Source: Halopseudomonas sp002296055
GTDB lineage: Bacteria > Pseudomonadota > Gammaproteobacteria > Pseudomonadales > Pseudomonadaceae
DNA: 64,000 bases
Assembly: GCF_050876985.1 (NCBI RefSeq)
Contig: NZ_JBPAPP010000002.1
Direction: 5' to 3' (one strand)
Positions 26,521 through 35,161 of this stretch are shown here, piece after piece (positions within the stretch are counted from its first letter, which is position 1; each line of letters begins with the position of its first letter). Under the pieces are notes generated by a model. That model ran no database searches, had not been told where the DNA came from, and was given only the letters and a program-made list of their open reading frames with translations. The position numbers and the translations under genes were made by a program.

Positions 26521-27411
26521 TCAAGATCGAGGTAAATACGCCAACGGGTCTACAGGTTGCCCCTTACGTCTGATCTCAAAATGCAGCTTCACGCGATCAG
26601 TTCCGCTACTGCCCATTTCAGCTATTACCTGACCAACCTTGACCTGATCTCCTTCTTTCACCAGCAAGCGACTGTTGTGTGCGTATGCACTGAGGAAGGT
26701 TTCGTCATGCTTGATGATGATCATGTCACCATAGCCAATCAACCCTCGCCCGGCGTACACCACAGCGCCGTCAGCTGCTGCTTTCACAGGCTCACCCAAT
26801 TGCCCGGCAATATCAATCCCTTTATTCAAACTACCGTTTGACTGAAATCGCGCCAATAAGGTACCCCGCGCAGGCCAACTCCAGCCTGCAGCGCTGACCG
26901 GTCCAGGCGCAATAACCGGTGCTGTGGTCGGGGAGCTGGTGGTACTGGCAGTGCTGGCCGGCGCTCTGGTGGTGGGCGCACTCGGTGTGCTGGTAGTAGT
27001 GCTGCGAGCAGGTACGGAGGTAACAGCGGGGGCGCTGGTCACCGGGGCCGGGCGCGAAGGCGTGCTTGGCGCCGGCGCGCTAGCTACGCGGGCAGGCGCG
27101 CTGGATCCGCTGGCCAGGCTGATACGCTGGCCAGGGTAAATGGTATAGGGTGCACGCAGATTGTTCTTGCTGGCGAGTTCTTTCCAGTCCCAGCCATAAC
27201 GAAAAGCGATCTGATACAAGGTCTCGCCACGCTGCACGGTGTGAGTACCCGTCGTGACGGATTGCGCCCGCTGGCCGCCGCGACCGCGGTCATCAATCGG
27301 CACGGTACCCGACGGACCGGCGCAGGCAGTCAGCATGGCTGCCAGTAATACTACTGCGGCGCTCCTGGCCCGTTCAGCGGCCCAGCACCCCTCTCGCACA
27401 CACCGCCCCAT
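26521..27411 (-). CDS. nlpD: NlpD-type lipoprotein, LysM plus degenerate M23 peptidase
   Basis: A roughly 296-residue outer-membrane lipoprotein. The lipobox LTAC follows the hydrophobic AAVVLLAAM. A LysM domain (HTVQRGETLYQIAFRYGWDW...IYPGQRI) binds peptidoglycan. A Ser/Thr/Pro/Ala linker precedes the C-terminal M23 domain. The first zinc-ligand position reads NKGIDIA instead of H-x-G-x-D, and the last motif LHFEIR lacks the second His. The domain is therefore probably catalytically dead and acts as an amidase activator, as in E. coli NlpD. The ATG at 27409-27411 is a best guess; a longer form is possible. Confidence 0.9.
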   Translation of the reverse strand: MGRCVREGCWAAERARSAAVVLLAAMLTACAGPSGTVPIDDRGRGGQRAQSVTTGTHTVQRGETLYQIAFRYGWDWKELASKNNLRAPYTIYPGQRISLASGSSAPARVASAPAPSTPSRPAPVTSAPAVTSVPARSTTTSTPSAPTTRAPASTASTTSSPTTAPVIAPGPVSAAGWSWPARGTLLARFQSNGSLNKGIDIAGQLGEPVKAAADGAVVYAGRGLIGYGDMIIIKHDETFLSAYAHNSRLLVKEGDQVKVGQVIAEMGSSGTDRVKLHFEIRRKGQPVDPLAYLPRS

Positions 27412-27464
27412 TCCAGGTTGGCTCCCGTTCAGTATCGCCTGCAGGGTTCGCGCAGCTGTAGCCC

Positions 27465-28388
27465 TCAGGCTGACGCGCGCCGTCCCCACCACTCCAATGC
27501 CAACACTAATACCACGCCAAGCACCATCAATGCCAATCCAGCCTGCCACAGAGAGGGCTCGCCCGTCAGCTGGCTGTATTGCTGCGGCCAGAGATTGGCC
27601 TCGGTAAACGGCACCTGCTCGCCGTGACTATTGGTACGCCATGTGAGGGTTTGCTTCCAGGGCCAGACCTTGTTCAGCGAGCCAACCAGCAGGCCGGTGA
27701 GAAAGGCCAGGGTCACGTTACGGGCATGCTGAAGCAGCCATGACAGCAGCCGAGAAAAGCTCAGAAGCCCCGCCACGCAGCCCAGTGCGAACAGGCCCAG
27801 CAGTCCAAAATCAAGGCCTTTAACCGCCTGCAGAACGCCGGTGTACAGGCCCAGCAACAGCAGAATAAAGCTGCCGGAAATGCCCGGAAGAATCATCGCG
27901 CAAATGGCGATAGCGCCGCCGATAAAGAGATTCAGTGGCGTAACGCTTAGGCTGAGGGGTGCGGCTACGGTGATCAGGTAGGCAAACAGCGCCCCGCCCA
28001 GCGCAGCGGCGACCGTCCAGAGATGCCAGCGACTGATCTCACGACCAACCAGATACACCGAGACAACAATCAGCCCAAAGAAAAAAGACCAGACCAGCAA
28101 GCCATGCTCATCCAGCAGATAGGTAATCAGCCGCGCCAGCGAGACGATACTGCACAGAATGCCGGCCAGCAGGGTAAACAGAAAGGCGCCGTCGATGGCC
28201 TTCCAGGTCTCGACAAAGCGCCCGCGCAGCAGCCAGATCACCTTGTCTGGTGTGCAGGCGGCAATCGCGGCAAGCAGCCGGTCATAAATACCAGAGATAA
28301 AAGCGATGGTTCCGCCGGAGACACCGGGCACGACATCGGCGGCCCCCATGGCCACGCCACGCAGAAAGATAAACAGGTATTCCTTCAC
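27465..28388 (-). CDS. DUF368 polytopic membrane protein
   Basis: A 307-residue inner-membrane protein with about eight to nine hydrophobic segments. Two family signatures are visible: GAADVVPGVSGGTIAFISGIY near the N-terminus and AICAMILPGISGSFILLLLGLY in the middle, an inverted-repeat pattern of transporter type. DUF368 proteins are related to DedA-like C55-P flippases and some (PopT) recycle undecaprenyl phosphate; that role is possible here. I chose GTG 28386-28388, which has AAGGA upstream. It lies between pcm and nlpD on the same strand. Confidence 0.85.
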   Translation of the reverse strand: MKEYLFIFLRGVAMGAADVVPGVSGGTIAFISGIYDRLLAAIAACTPDKVIWLLRGRFVETWKAIDGAFLFTLLAGILCSIVSLARLITYLLDEHGLLVWSFFFGLIVVSVYLVGREISRWHLWTVAAALGGALFAYLITVAAPLSLSVTPLNLFIGGAIAICAMILPGISGSFILLLLGLYTGVLQAVKGLDFGLLGLFALGCVAGLLSFSRLLSWLLQHARNVTLAFLTGLLVGSLNKVWPWKQTLTWRTNSHGEQVPFTEANLWPQQYSQLTGEPSLWQAGLALMVLGVVLVLALEWWGRRASA

Positions 28389-28410
28389 AGAGGGTCCTTG
28401 CACGCAGAGG

Positions 28411-29082
28411 TCAGGAGTGAATGGCGCCGGCCAGCAACGGTACAAAACGCACCGGCTCAACCTGCTGATGGATAAATTCGTCGCCCTGGCGCACCACCAG
28501 CATCAAATGCTGCTCGTGCTCCCCGACCGGTATCACCAGACGGCCACCGTCGGCCAACTGGCCCAACAGCTCGCGCGGTATTTCAGCCGGTGCGGCGGTA
28601 ACCAGAATGGCGTCATAGGGTCCGTACTGGGGCCAGCCCCAGTTACCGTCGGCATGGCGAAACACCACGTTACGAATATTAATGTCACGCAGCACACTCT
28701 TGGCCCTTTCCTGCAAGGGATAGATGCGCTCTACGCTGAATACCCGCTCTACCACCTGCGCAAGAATGGCTGTCTGGTAACCAGAACCGGTACCCACTTC
28801 CATGACCTTATCGAGCGGTCCGCCGCCGAGCAGCAGTTCGGTCATGCGCGCCACAATATACGGCTGTGACAGTGTCTGGTTATGACCGATCGGCAGGGCG
28901 GTATCTTCGTAAGCGCGGTGCGCCAGCGCCTCATCAACAAAAAGATGGCGGGGAGTTCGGCGGATGGCTTCGAGCACGTGCAGATTGCGAATGCCCTCTT
29001 CAAACAGGCGCTCGAGTAGCCGCTCGCGGGTGCGCTGAGAGGTCATGCCGATGCCGGCGCGGTAGAGGTCGTCGCGTACCAT
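28411..29082 (-). CDS. pcm: protein-L-isoaspartate O-methyltransferase
   Basis: A 223-residue SAM-dependent methyltransferase that repairs isoaspartyl residues in aged proteins. Motifs are EDTALPIGHNQTLSQPYIVARM, EVGTGSGYQTAILAQ (SAM site), FSVERI and ILVTAAPAEIP. P. aeruginosa Pcm starts at the Met that here is residue 13 (MTSQRTRER), so the true start may be 29046; the longer form is kept because no better binding site precedes the internal ATG. It follows surE by 6 bp within the stationary-phase survival cluster. Confidence 0.95.
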   Translation of the reverse strand: MVRDDLYRAGIGMTSQRTRERLLERLFEEGIRNLHVLEAIRRTPRHLFVDEALAHRAYEDTALPIGHNQTLSQPYIVARMTELLLGGGPLDKVMEVGTGSGYQTAILAQVVERVFSVERIYPLQERAKSVLRDINIRNVVFRHADGNWGWPQYGPYDAILVTAAPAEIPRELLGQLADGGRLVIPVGEHEQHLMLVVRQGDEFIHQQVEPVRFVPLLAGAIHS

Positions 29083-29088
29083 GGTCTA

Positions 29089-29838
29089 TCAGCTCAACTC
29101 ACCCAGCCAGTGTTCCAGGTGGTCGAACACCTCGTAGAGGGTCTTGTCGACACGCAGCGGCGTCACCGACACGTACCCTTGCATAATGGCGTGAAAATCG
29201 GTGCCCTCACCGCCATCTTCGGCGTCGCCGGCTACCGAGATCCAGTACCCTTCCTTGCCGCGTGGATCGACCCACTTGACCGGCTTGGCGGCCCGCGCGC
29301 GGTGCCCCAGGCGGGTCAGGCGCACACCTTTGATATGTTCCAGCGGCAGGTTGGGCACGTTGACGTTGAGCACCGTGCGCGGCGGCAGATCCAGCTGATC
29401 GTGCGCCTCGACCATCTTGCGGGCAAAGTGCGCAGCGGTCGGCAGGTTGTCAGCCTGGCGGCCAGTCAACGAAAACGCCATGGCCGGGCGCGTCAGAAAG
29501 CGGCCTTCCAGCGCGGCGGCCACGGTGCCGGAATACAGCACGTCGTCGCCCAGGTTGGCACCGAGGTTGATGCCCGATACCACCATGTCGATGCTGTCTT
29601 CAAACAGCGCGTTCAGACCCAAGTGCACACAGTCGGTCGGCGTGCCATTAACCCCGATATAGCCGTTCTCCAGGGTGAACGGACGCAGCGGCCGGTCCAG
29701 ACTCAGGGCGCTGCTTGCGCCACTGCGGTCTTCGGCGGGTGCAACCACCACGCAATCGGCGTAATCGGCCAGCGCGCCGTGCAGGGACTTGATGCCCGGC
29801 GCCAGCACACCATCATCGTTGGCAATCAGAATTCGCAT
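29089..29838 (-). CDS. surE: 5'-nucleotidase SurE
   Basis: A 249-residue metal-dependent nucleoside monophosphatase. The N-terminal ILIANDDGVLAPG carries the metal-binding Asp pair. VVSGINLGANLGDDVLYSGTVAAA is the signature block, and LNVNVPNL is conserved. Its ATG shares one base with the truD stop (TGATG), so it is coupled to truD. The order truD-surE-pcm-(DUF368)-nlpD-rpoS is conserved in gammaproteobacteria and linked to stationary-phase survival. Confidence 0.96.
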   Translation of the reverse strand: MRILIANDDGVLAPGIKSLHGALADYADCVVVAPAEDRSGASSALSLDRPLRPFTLENGYIGVNGTPTDCVHLGLNALFEDSIDMVVSGINLGANLGDDVLYSGTVAAALEGRFLTRPAMAFSLTGRQADNLPTAAHFARKMVEAHDQLDLPPRTVLNVNVPNLPLEHIKGVRLTRLGHRARAAKPVKWVDPRGKEGYWISVAGDAEDGGEGTDFHAIMQGYVSVTPLRVDKTLYEVFDHLEHWLGELS

Positions 29839-30893
29839 CAGATCTCACTTTCCAGTCCGCCACCCGGGGCGCTGGAGAGGTCCAGCAGCTCATGCAGCAA
29901 CGCCGTGGCGAAGCAGCCGGTAGGCAGGGTAAATTCCAGTTCAAGACAATCGGTCGACGGATAATGCCACGTCAGACCGCCAATGGGGAGGCGTAAAATC
30001 CGCCGCGCCTGCTCCAGACCCGCCCCCTCCAACCAGGCCGCGAGCTGCGGCTCATCATCGGCCACCTGCTGCTCAAGCTGCGCCGTTTGCGCTGTGCTGG
30101 CCAGCGTGCCTGCCCCCCAGAGCGACGCCGTGGGATGCAGATCAAGCGCCGCCGGCCGTGGATCATCGGCGGCCAATTCACTGGCCGGAAAGTGGCTACG
30201 ACTGTCGGTAAAAGCCAGGCAATCACCTGGCAGAATGCGGTTCCAGCTGCCGTCGGCAACCCGCGTTGCCAGCATGCGGTTAAACAGCAGGCTGCGCGCC
30301 GTGGACAGCAGTCGCGAGCGGGTGCCTCGGGCTGGCGGATAACCGCCCTGCTCTGCCCAGCGCCGCGCGTCATGCAGATTGCCGCCGTCACGACCAAAGC
30401 GCTGCGGCCCAAAATAATTAGGAACACCCTGGCGGGCAGTAATCTGCAACCGCTCATCCAAACGCGACCGGTCTGCGGCCAGATCAGTCAGGCGAATAAA
30501 AAAGCCATTGGCACTGTGGGCGCCGCGTTGCAACTTGCGCTGGTGGCGGCTCTGCTCCAGGCAGCGCAGCTGGTCATTCCAAAGCGCGCTGAAGTCAGGA
30601 TCAGCCCGGCCCGGCAGCTGCAAACTGAACCACTGACGGGTCACCGCCTGACGATCCTTCAGGCCGGCGTAACTGACGTTGCGCAGCGAAATACCGGCCG
30701 AACGGGCCAGCTTGCGCGCAACCTCTTCCGTATTCAGGCCGCGCTTCTCCAGCAGCAGCCAGAGGTGCTCGCCGGTACCGCTGAGCGCGATATCCAGCAC
30801 TTCGGTCACCCGAAAGTCCTCAGGTGTTGCCTTCAATGTTGCGCGGCCGCAACTGTCACCCCAGGCACGCGGCCCCAGCAGCGCCTCAGACAT
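29838..30893 (-). CDS. truD: tRNA pseudouridine(13) synthase
   Basis: A 351-residue TruD-family enzyme that makes pseudouridine 13 in tRNA-Glu. YAGLKDRQAVTRQWFSLQ contains the catalytic Asp. PNYFGPQRFGRDGGNL and GTRSRLLSTARSLLFNRML are family blocks. ATG 30891-30893 was chosen because it overlaps ispF by only 8 bp; the longer open frame extends into ispF and is not supported. The C-terminus LELEFTLPTGCFATALLHELLD is typical. It is coupled with ispF upstream and surE downstream. Confidence 0.95.
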   Translation of the reverse strand: MSEALLGPRAWGDSCGRATLKATPEDFRVTEVLDIALSGTGEHLWLLLEKRGLNTEEVARKLARSAGISLRNVSYAGLKDRQAVTRQWFSLQLPGRADPDFSALWNDQLRCLEQSRHQRKLQRGAHSANGFFIRLTDLAADRSRLDERLQITARQGVPNYFGPQRFGRDGGNLHDARRWAEQGGYPPARGTRSRLLSTARSLLFNRMLATRVADGSWNRILPGDCLAFTDSRSHFPASELAADDPRPAALDLHPTASLWGAGTLASTAQTAQLEQQVADDEPQLAAWLEGAGLEQARRILRLPIGGLTWHYPSTDCLELEFTLPTGCFATALLHELLDLSSAPGGGLESEI

Positions 30894-31362
30894 CGGCCAG
30901 CAACAACGCAACGGCGTGCGCAGAGATACCTTCTTCGCGCCCGACAAAGCCCAATTTTTCAGTCGTGGTCGCCTTGACGTTAACCTGATCCAGCGCAACG
31001 CCCAGATCCGCCGCAATGCGCTCGCGCATCAGCGGAATATGCGCGGCCATCTTCGGGCGCTGGGCAACAATGGTGGCGTCGACGTTGCCGACCTTCCAGC
31101 CGCGCTCGCGCAGCAACCCCATGACATGACGCAAAAGCGCTCGGCTGTCGGCGCCCTTGAACTCAGGATCAGTATCAGGAAAGTGCTGACCGATATCGCC
31201 CAGGGCCGCAGCGCCGAGCAGCGCATCGGACAACGCATGCAGCAGCACATCACCGTCTGAATGAGCTACCAGACCGTGATTATGTGCAATCTGCACCCCG
31301 CCAATGGTGATGAAATCGCCATCACCAAAGCGGTGAACGTCGTAGCCGTGGCCAATGCGCAT
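30886..31362 (-). CDS. ispF: 2-C-methyl-D-erythritol 2,4-cyclodiphosphate synthase
   Basis: A 158-residue enzyme of the MEP isoprenoid pathway that cyclises CDP-methylerythritol 2-phosphate. Metal ligands lie in MRIGHGYDVHRF and in LVAHSDGDVLLHALSDALLGA. FPDTDPEFKGADS and KATTTEKLGFVGREEGI are further signatures. GGGAG precedes the ATG. ispD, often adjacent, is not within this window on the upstream side; fghA is there instead. Confidence 0.97.
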   Translation of the reverse strand: MRIGHGYDVHRFGDGDFITIGGVQIAHNHGLVAHSDGDVLLHALSDALLGAAALGDIGQHFPDTDPEFKGADSRALLRHVMGLLRERGWKVGNVDATIVAQRPKMAAHIPLMRERIAADLGVALDQVNVKATTTEKLGFVGREEGISAHAVALLLADV

Positions 31363-31436
31363 AGTGAGTCTCCCGTCAGTCGATGGCGGCGATTCTACCG
31401 CCTCGACATGACAGGGAACAGGCCACGCCTGCCCAA

Positions 31437-32285
31437 CTACAAACCCAGCGCCGCAGCATGATGACGCAGATGGTCATCAATAAAGCTGGCGATGAAGTAG
31501 TAGCTGTGGTCGTAGCCGGGCTGACGGCGCAGGGTCAACGGATGGCCCGCCGCGGCGGCTGCCGCCTCCAGCGCCTCAGGCTTGAGCTGTTCAACCAGGA
31601 AGTTATCGGACTCGCCCTGATCGACCAGCAGCGGCAAACGCTCAGTCGCGCCTGCCAGCAGTTCACAGGTATCCCACGCCTTCCACGCCGACCGATCATT
31701 GCCCAGATACTGGCCCAACGCTTTGTGCCCCCACGGGCAATCGCTCGGGTTGGTGATGGGCGCAAACGCCGAGACCGAGCGGTAGCGGCCCGGGTTTTTC
31801 AGCGCACAGATCAGCGCACCGTGGCCGCCCATCGAGTGACCGCTGATTGAGCGCTGATCCGACACCGGAAAATGCTCTTCGATCAACCCCGGTAGCTCCT
31901 GCACGACGTAGTCGTACATGCGGTAGTGCTGCGCCCACGGCTGCTCGGTGGCGTTGACGTAAAAGCCAGCGCCCAGACCAAAGTCATAGGCACCTTCAGC
32001 ATCATCCGGCACACCCTCGCCACGCGGACTGGTGTCCGGTGCGACGATGACCATACCCAACTCGGCAGCCAAGCGCTGCGCGCCGGCCTTCTGCATGAAG
32101 TTTTCGTCAGTACAGGTCAGCCCCGACAGCCAGTACAGCACCGGCAAGGGCTTGCCCTGATCCGCCTGCGGCGGCAGGTAGATGCCAAACACCATGTCAC
32201 AGTGCAGCACCTGTGAGCGGTGACGATAACGCTTCATCCAGCCACCAAAACTCTTGTTGGCGCTGACCAGTTCAATGTCGTTCAT
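31437..32285 (-). CDS. fghA: S-formylglutathione hydrolase
   Basis: A 282-residue esterase-D-type hydrolase releasing formate and glutathione from S-formylglutathione. SGHSMGGHGAL holds the nucleophile Ser. LVDQGESDNFL supplies the Asp and GYDHSYYFIASF the His. LSGLTCTDENFMQKAGAQR is a family block. ATG 32283-32285 has GGAG upstream. It is downstream of frmA on the same strand, separated by 137 bp that holds an inverted repeat. Together they convert formaldehyde to formate. Confidence 0.95.
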   Translation of the reverse strand: MNDIELVSANKSFGGWMKRYRHRSQVLHCDMVFGIYLPPQADQGKPLPVLYWLSGLTCTDENFMQKAGAQRLAAELGMVIVAPDTSPRGEGVPDDAEGAYDFGLGAGFYVNATEQPWAQHYRMYDYVVQELPGLIEEHFPVSDQRSISGHSMGGHGALICALKNPGRYRSVSAFAPITNPSDCPWGHKALGQYLGNDRSAWKAWDTCELLAGATERLPLLVDQGESDNFLVEQLKPEALEAAAAAAGHPLTLRRQPGYDHSYYFIASFIDDHLRHHAAALGL

Positions 32286-32321
32286 AGGAAATCTCCGGAA
32301 AGACGTAAAAGCCAACGAAGG

Positions 32322-32415
32322 CTTGAAGCCGGAAGCTTGAAGCTGAAAGCAGATATGAGCGGATAGCTACTCATACGCACGGTCTACTTCCAGCTTTTAA
32401 CTTCCAGCTTTCAGC
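32322..32415. repeat. AGCTT-rich inverted repeat between frmA and fghA
   Basis: A left arm at 32322-32350 (TTGAAGCCGGAAGCTTGAAGC...) and a right arm at 32387-32415 (CTTCCAGCTTTTAACTTCC...) are imperfect inverse complements, each built of AGCTT-GAAGC-like units. Transcribed within the frmA-fghA message it would fold as a stem-loop, possibly tuning fghA expression or mRNA stability. Confidence 0.55.
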
Positions 32416-32422
32416 GACCGTT

Positions 32423-33535
32423 TCAGAAGTGAATGACGGTACGAATACTCTTGCCTTCGTGCATCAACTCAAACGCCTCGTTGATCTGCTCCAGACCCAT
32501 GGTGTGGGTAATAAAGCTATCCAGCGGGATTTCACCTTTCTGGGACTTTTCGACATAGCTCGGCAGCTCGGTGCGGCCTTTGACGCCACCGAAGGCGCTG
32601 CCGCGCCAGACGCGGCCGGTGACCAGCTGGAACGGACGGGTGCTGATCTCGGCACCAGCCGGGGCCACACCGATGATGGTGGACTCGCCCCAGCCCTTGT
32701 GACAGCACTCCAGCGCCGCACGCATCAGCTGCACATTGCCGATGCACTCGAAGCTGTAATCCACGCCGCCGTCGGTCATGTCGACGATGACTTCCTGAAT
32801 CGGCTTGTCGTGGTCCTTCGGATTAACGAACTCAGTCAGACCCAGCTCGCGAGCGATGCCTTCCTTCGCCGGATTGATATCGATACCGATGATGCGGCTG
32901 GCACCGGCCATTTTGGCGCCGATGATGGCCGCCAGACCGATGCCGCCCAGACCGAAGATAGCGACGGTTGCGCCAGCCTCGACCTTGGCGGTATTCAGCA
33001 CCGCGCCGATGCCGGTGGTAACGCCACAGCCCAGCAGACAGACCTTCTCCAGCGGCGCTTCCTTCGGAATCACGGCAACCGAGACTTCCGGCAATACGGT
33101 GTACTCGGAGAAGGTGGAGCAGCCCATGTAGTGGTAGATCGGCTCGCCGTTATAGCTGAAGCGGCTGGTGCCGTCAGGCATCACGCCTTTACCCTGGGTG
33201 GTGCGCACCGAGCTGCACAGGTTGGTTTTGCCGGACTGGCAGAATTTGCACTCACGGCACTCGGCGGTATACAGCGGGATCACGTGATCGCCCACCTGAA
33301 CCGAGGTCACACCCTCGCCCACCGCCTCGACGATGCCGCCACCCTCGTGGCCGAGAATGCAGGGGAAAACACCTTCGCTGTCCTGGCCGGACAGGGTGTA
33401 GGCATCGGTGTGGCAAACGCCGGAAGCAACGATGCGAATCAGCACTTCACCGGCCTGCGGCGGCGCGACATCCACTTCAACGATCTGCAGGGGTTCATTC
33501 GGCGCAAAGGCCACAGCGGCGCGAGACTTGATCAT
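32423..33535 (-). CDS. frmA: S-(hydroxymethyl)glutathione dehydrogenase (class III alcohol dehydrogenase)
   Basis: A 370-residue zinc-dependent, NAD-linked dehydrogenase that oxidises the formaldehyde-glutathione adduct. Catalytic zinc ligands are in SGVCHTDAYTLSG, GHEGGG and the later LLGCGVTTG Cys. The structural zinc Cys group is CRECKFCQSGKTNLC. The NAD fold is IFGLGGIGLAAI. ATG 33533-33535 has GGAG upstream. A LysR gene is divergent from it across 121 bp and is the likely regulator. Confidence 0.97.
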   Translation of the reverse strand: MIKSRAAVAFAPNEPLQIVEVDVAPPQAGEVLIRIVASGVCHTDAYTLSGQDSEGVFPCILGHEGGGIVEAVGEGVTSVQVGDHVIPLYTAECRECKFCQSGKTNLCSSVRTTQGKGVMPDGTSRFSYNGEPIYHYMGCSTFSEYTVLPEVSVAVIPKEAPLEKVCLLGCGVTTGIGAVLNTAKVEAGATVAIFGLGGIGLAAIIGAKMAGASRIIGIDINPAKEGIARELGLTEFVNPKDHDKPIQEVIVDMTDGGVDYSFECIGNVQLMRAALECCHKGWGESTIIGVAPAGAEISTRPFQLVTGRVWRGSAFGGVKGRTELPSYVEKSQKGEIPLDSFITHTMGLEQINEAFELMHEGKSIRTVIHF

Positions 33536-33595
33536 GGGACTCTCCATTGAGTGAAGGAACAACAGGTTGGCAAGTGTAGTAGAGAGCGCTTTCGT

Positions 33596-33642
33596 GGATA
33601 ATCCCTAACCGAACAAAACATTATTGCTAAGCAGGGATAATC
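33596..33642. promoter_or_regulatory. candidate LysR operator region between frmA and its divergent regulator
   Basis: Two direct copies of GGATAATC (33596-33603 and 33635-33642) lie 39 bp apart in the 121-bp divergent region, flanking AT-rich DNA (AACAAAACATTATTG). Spaced repeats of this kind are common at LysR-regulated promoters. Binding is inferred only. Confidence 0.35.
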
Positions 33643-33656
33643 AGGAGTACCTAGGC

Positions 33657-34550
33657 ATGAGTGACTGGGAGGGTATCGACGAGTTTGTAGCCGTAGCCGA
33701 GACCGGGCACTTCACCGGCGCAGCCACTCGCCTCGGCGTCTCCTCCTCCCACGTGAGCCGTCAGGTGGCGCGGCTTGAGGACCGCTTGCAGAGTCGCCTG
33801 TTCTACCGCAGCACCCGTCGCGTCAGCCTGACCGAAGCCGGCCAGACCTTTCTGCAGCATTGCCAGCGCCTGATCGACGCCCGCGACGAAGCCCTGCAGG
33901 CCATTACCGATCTGGGCAGCGAACCCAAAGGCCTGCTGCGCATGACCTGCGCCGTGGCCTACGGCGAGAGCTTTATCATGCCCATCGTCAACGACTTCAT
34001 GCAGCAGCATCCGCAACTGCGTGTGGAAATGACGCTGACCAACCAGACCCTCGACCTGCTGCATGGCAGTTACGACCTGGCCATTCGCCTTGGCCGCTTG
34101 CAGGACTCCAGCTTGATCGCCACCCGCATCGCACCGCGCCACATGTACCTGTGCGCTGCGCCTGCCTATCTGGAGCGCTTTGGCGCGCCGCACAGCTTGT
34201 CAGAACTCCCCCGCCACAATTGCCTGATCGGCAGCAGCGACGTCTGGACCTTCCAGCAACGGGGTCGTGAGCTACCGGTTCGGGTGCAGGGAAACTGGCG
34301 CTGCAACAGCGGTCAAGCCGTGCTGGACGCAGCACTGCGTGGTTTTGGTTTATGCCAGCTGCCCGACTATTACGTACAGGGCCACCTGCGCAGCGGCGCG
34401 CTGCGCGCCTTGCTACCCCAGCACCAGCCGCCGCATACCGCTGTTTGGGCGCTGTATCCGCAGCAGCGGCATCTCTCACCCAAGGTCCGCCAGTTGGTTG
34501 ACCACCTCAAGCGCGGCCTGGCCGAGCGCCCGGAATACCGCACGCCCTGA
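33657..34550 (+). CDS. LysR family transcriptional regulator
   Basis: A 297-residue LysR regulator: winged-helix DNA-binding domain at 1-65 (AATRLGVSSSHVSRQVARLEDRL), linker helix, then an effector-binding domain (about 95-290) ending in typical LALYPQQRHLSPKVRQLVDHL-like sequence. It is divergent from frmA and probably controls formaldehyde detoxification. ATG 33657 has CAGGAG upstream. The effector is unknown. Confidence 0.9.
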   Translation: MSDWEGIDEFVAVAETGHFTGAATRLGVSSSHVSRQVARLEDRLQSRLFYRSTRRVSLTEAGQTFLQHCQRLIDARDEALQAITDLGSEPKGLLRMTCAVAYGESFIMPIVNDFMQQHPQLRVEMTLTNQTLDLLHGSYDLAIRLGRLQDSSLIATRIAPRHMYLCAAPAYLERFGAPHSLSELPRHNCLIGSSDVWTFQQRGRELPVRVQGNWRCNSGQAVLDAALRGFGLCQLPDYYVQGHLRSGALRALLPQHQPPHTAVWALYPQQRHLSPKVRQLVDHLKRGLAERPEYRTP

Positions 34551-34561
34551 CAGCGCATCAA

Positions 34562-34585
34562 AAAAAGGGGCCGAAGCCCCTTTTT
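34562..34585. terminator. bidirectional Rho-independent terminator
   Basis: An A-run, GGGGC-CGAA-GCCCC hairpin and T-run are arranged symmetrically. It serves both the LysR gene (plus) and the convergent DUF4168 gene (minus). Confidence 0.9.
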
Positions 34586-34604
34586 CTCAACTCAGATCAC
34601 AGTA

Positions 34605-34994
34605 TCAGTTAACCTGCTGTGCCCGCTGACGCAGCTCCATGTCTGTCTGCATGCGCGAGGCGATTTCGTTGTAACGGGGAATATCCATCTCCTCGTCCTT
34701 GATGGCCTCAACCATCTCTTCCTGGGCATCAAGCTGCATCTGCTGGGCTTCCTGCTGGTCACCCGCATTGCTCAGCTCCTCGGTCAGTTCCTGGCGGATC
34801 TCGTTGACCTTCTTCTCCGCTGTGACGAATTTCTCCAGGTCCTCATCGGTCACCGGCGCCGAGGCCGCCGCCGCTGCAGGCGCACCATACTGCTGACTGG
34901 CAGAACCGCCGGCCGATTGCGCAACAGCGAACGGGACGCCAGCGCTCAGGGTCACAACACACAGGGCAGCAGTCAGTTTTTTCAGATTCGTCAT
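34605..34994 (-). CDS. DUF4168 secreted protein
   Basis: A 129-residue exported protein. A signal peptide (LTAALCVVTLSAGVPFAVAQ) is followed by an Ala-rich stretch and a helical DUF4168 domain (TDEDLEKFVTAEKKVNEIRQ...IPRYNEIASRMQTD). The family is periplasmic and of unknown role. ATG 34992-34994 has AAGGAG. The frame reaches further upstream but without a signal or binding site. On its strand, TTGTAT and TATAAA with an 18-bp spacer lie in the AT-rich upstream DNA and could be its promoter. Confidence 0.85.
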   Translation of the reverse strand: MTNLKKLTAALCVVTLSAGVPFAVAQSAGGSASQQYGAPAAAAASAPVTDEDLEKFVTAEKKVNEIRQELTEELSNAGDQQEAQQMQLDAQEEMVEAIKDEEMDIPRYNEIASRMQTDMELRQRAQQVN

Positions 34995-35161
34995 GGTGTT
35001 TCTCCTTCGTTGAGTGTCACTGGATATACAGCAGAGACCATGCCAAACCCAAAAAAAACATAAATAAGTGATTGTTTTATAAGACTTTAAATATAGAAAA
35101 TACAAACCGAAACGCCTTTCAGCTTGCCTGAATCGCCCACAAAAACGTATCTTTTTTAAAC

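Noticed and set aside
32429..33550. 373-codon plus-strand frame opposite frmA
   Set aside because: Antisense to a highly conserved dehydrogenase; composition is typical of a shadow frame.
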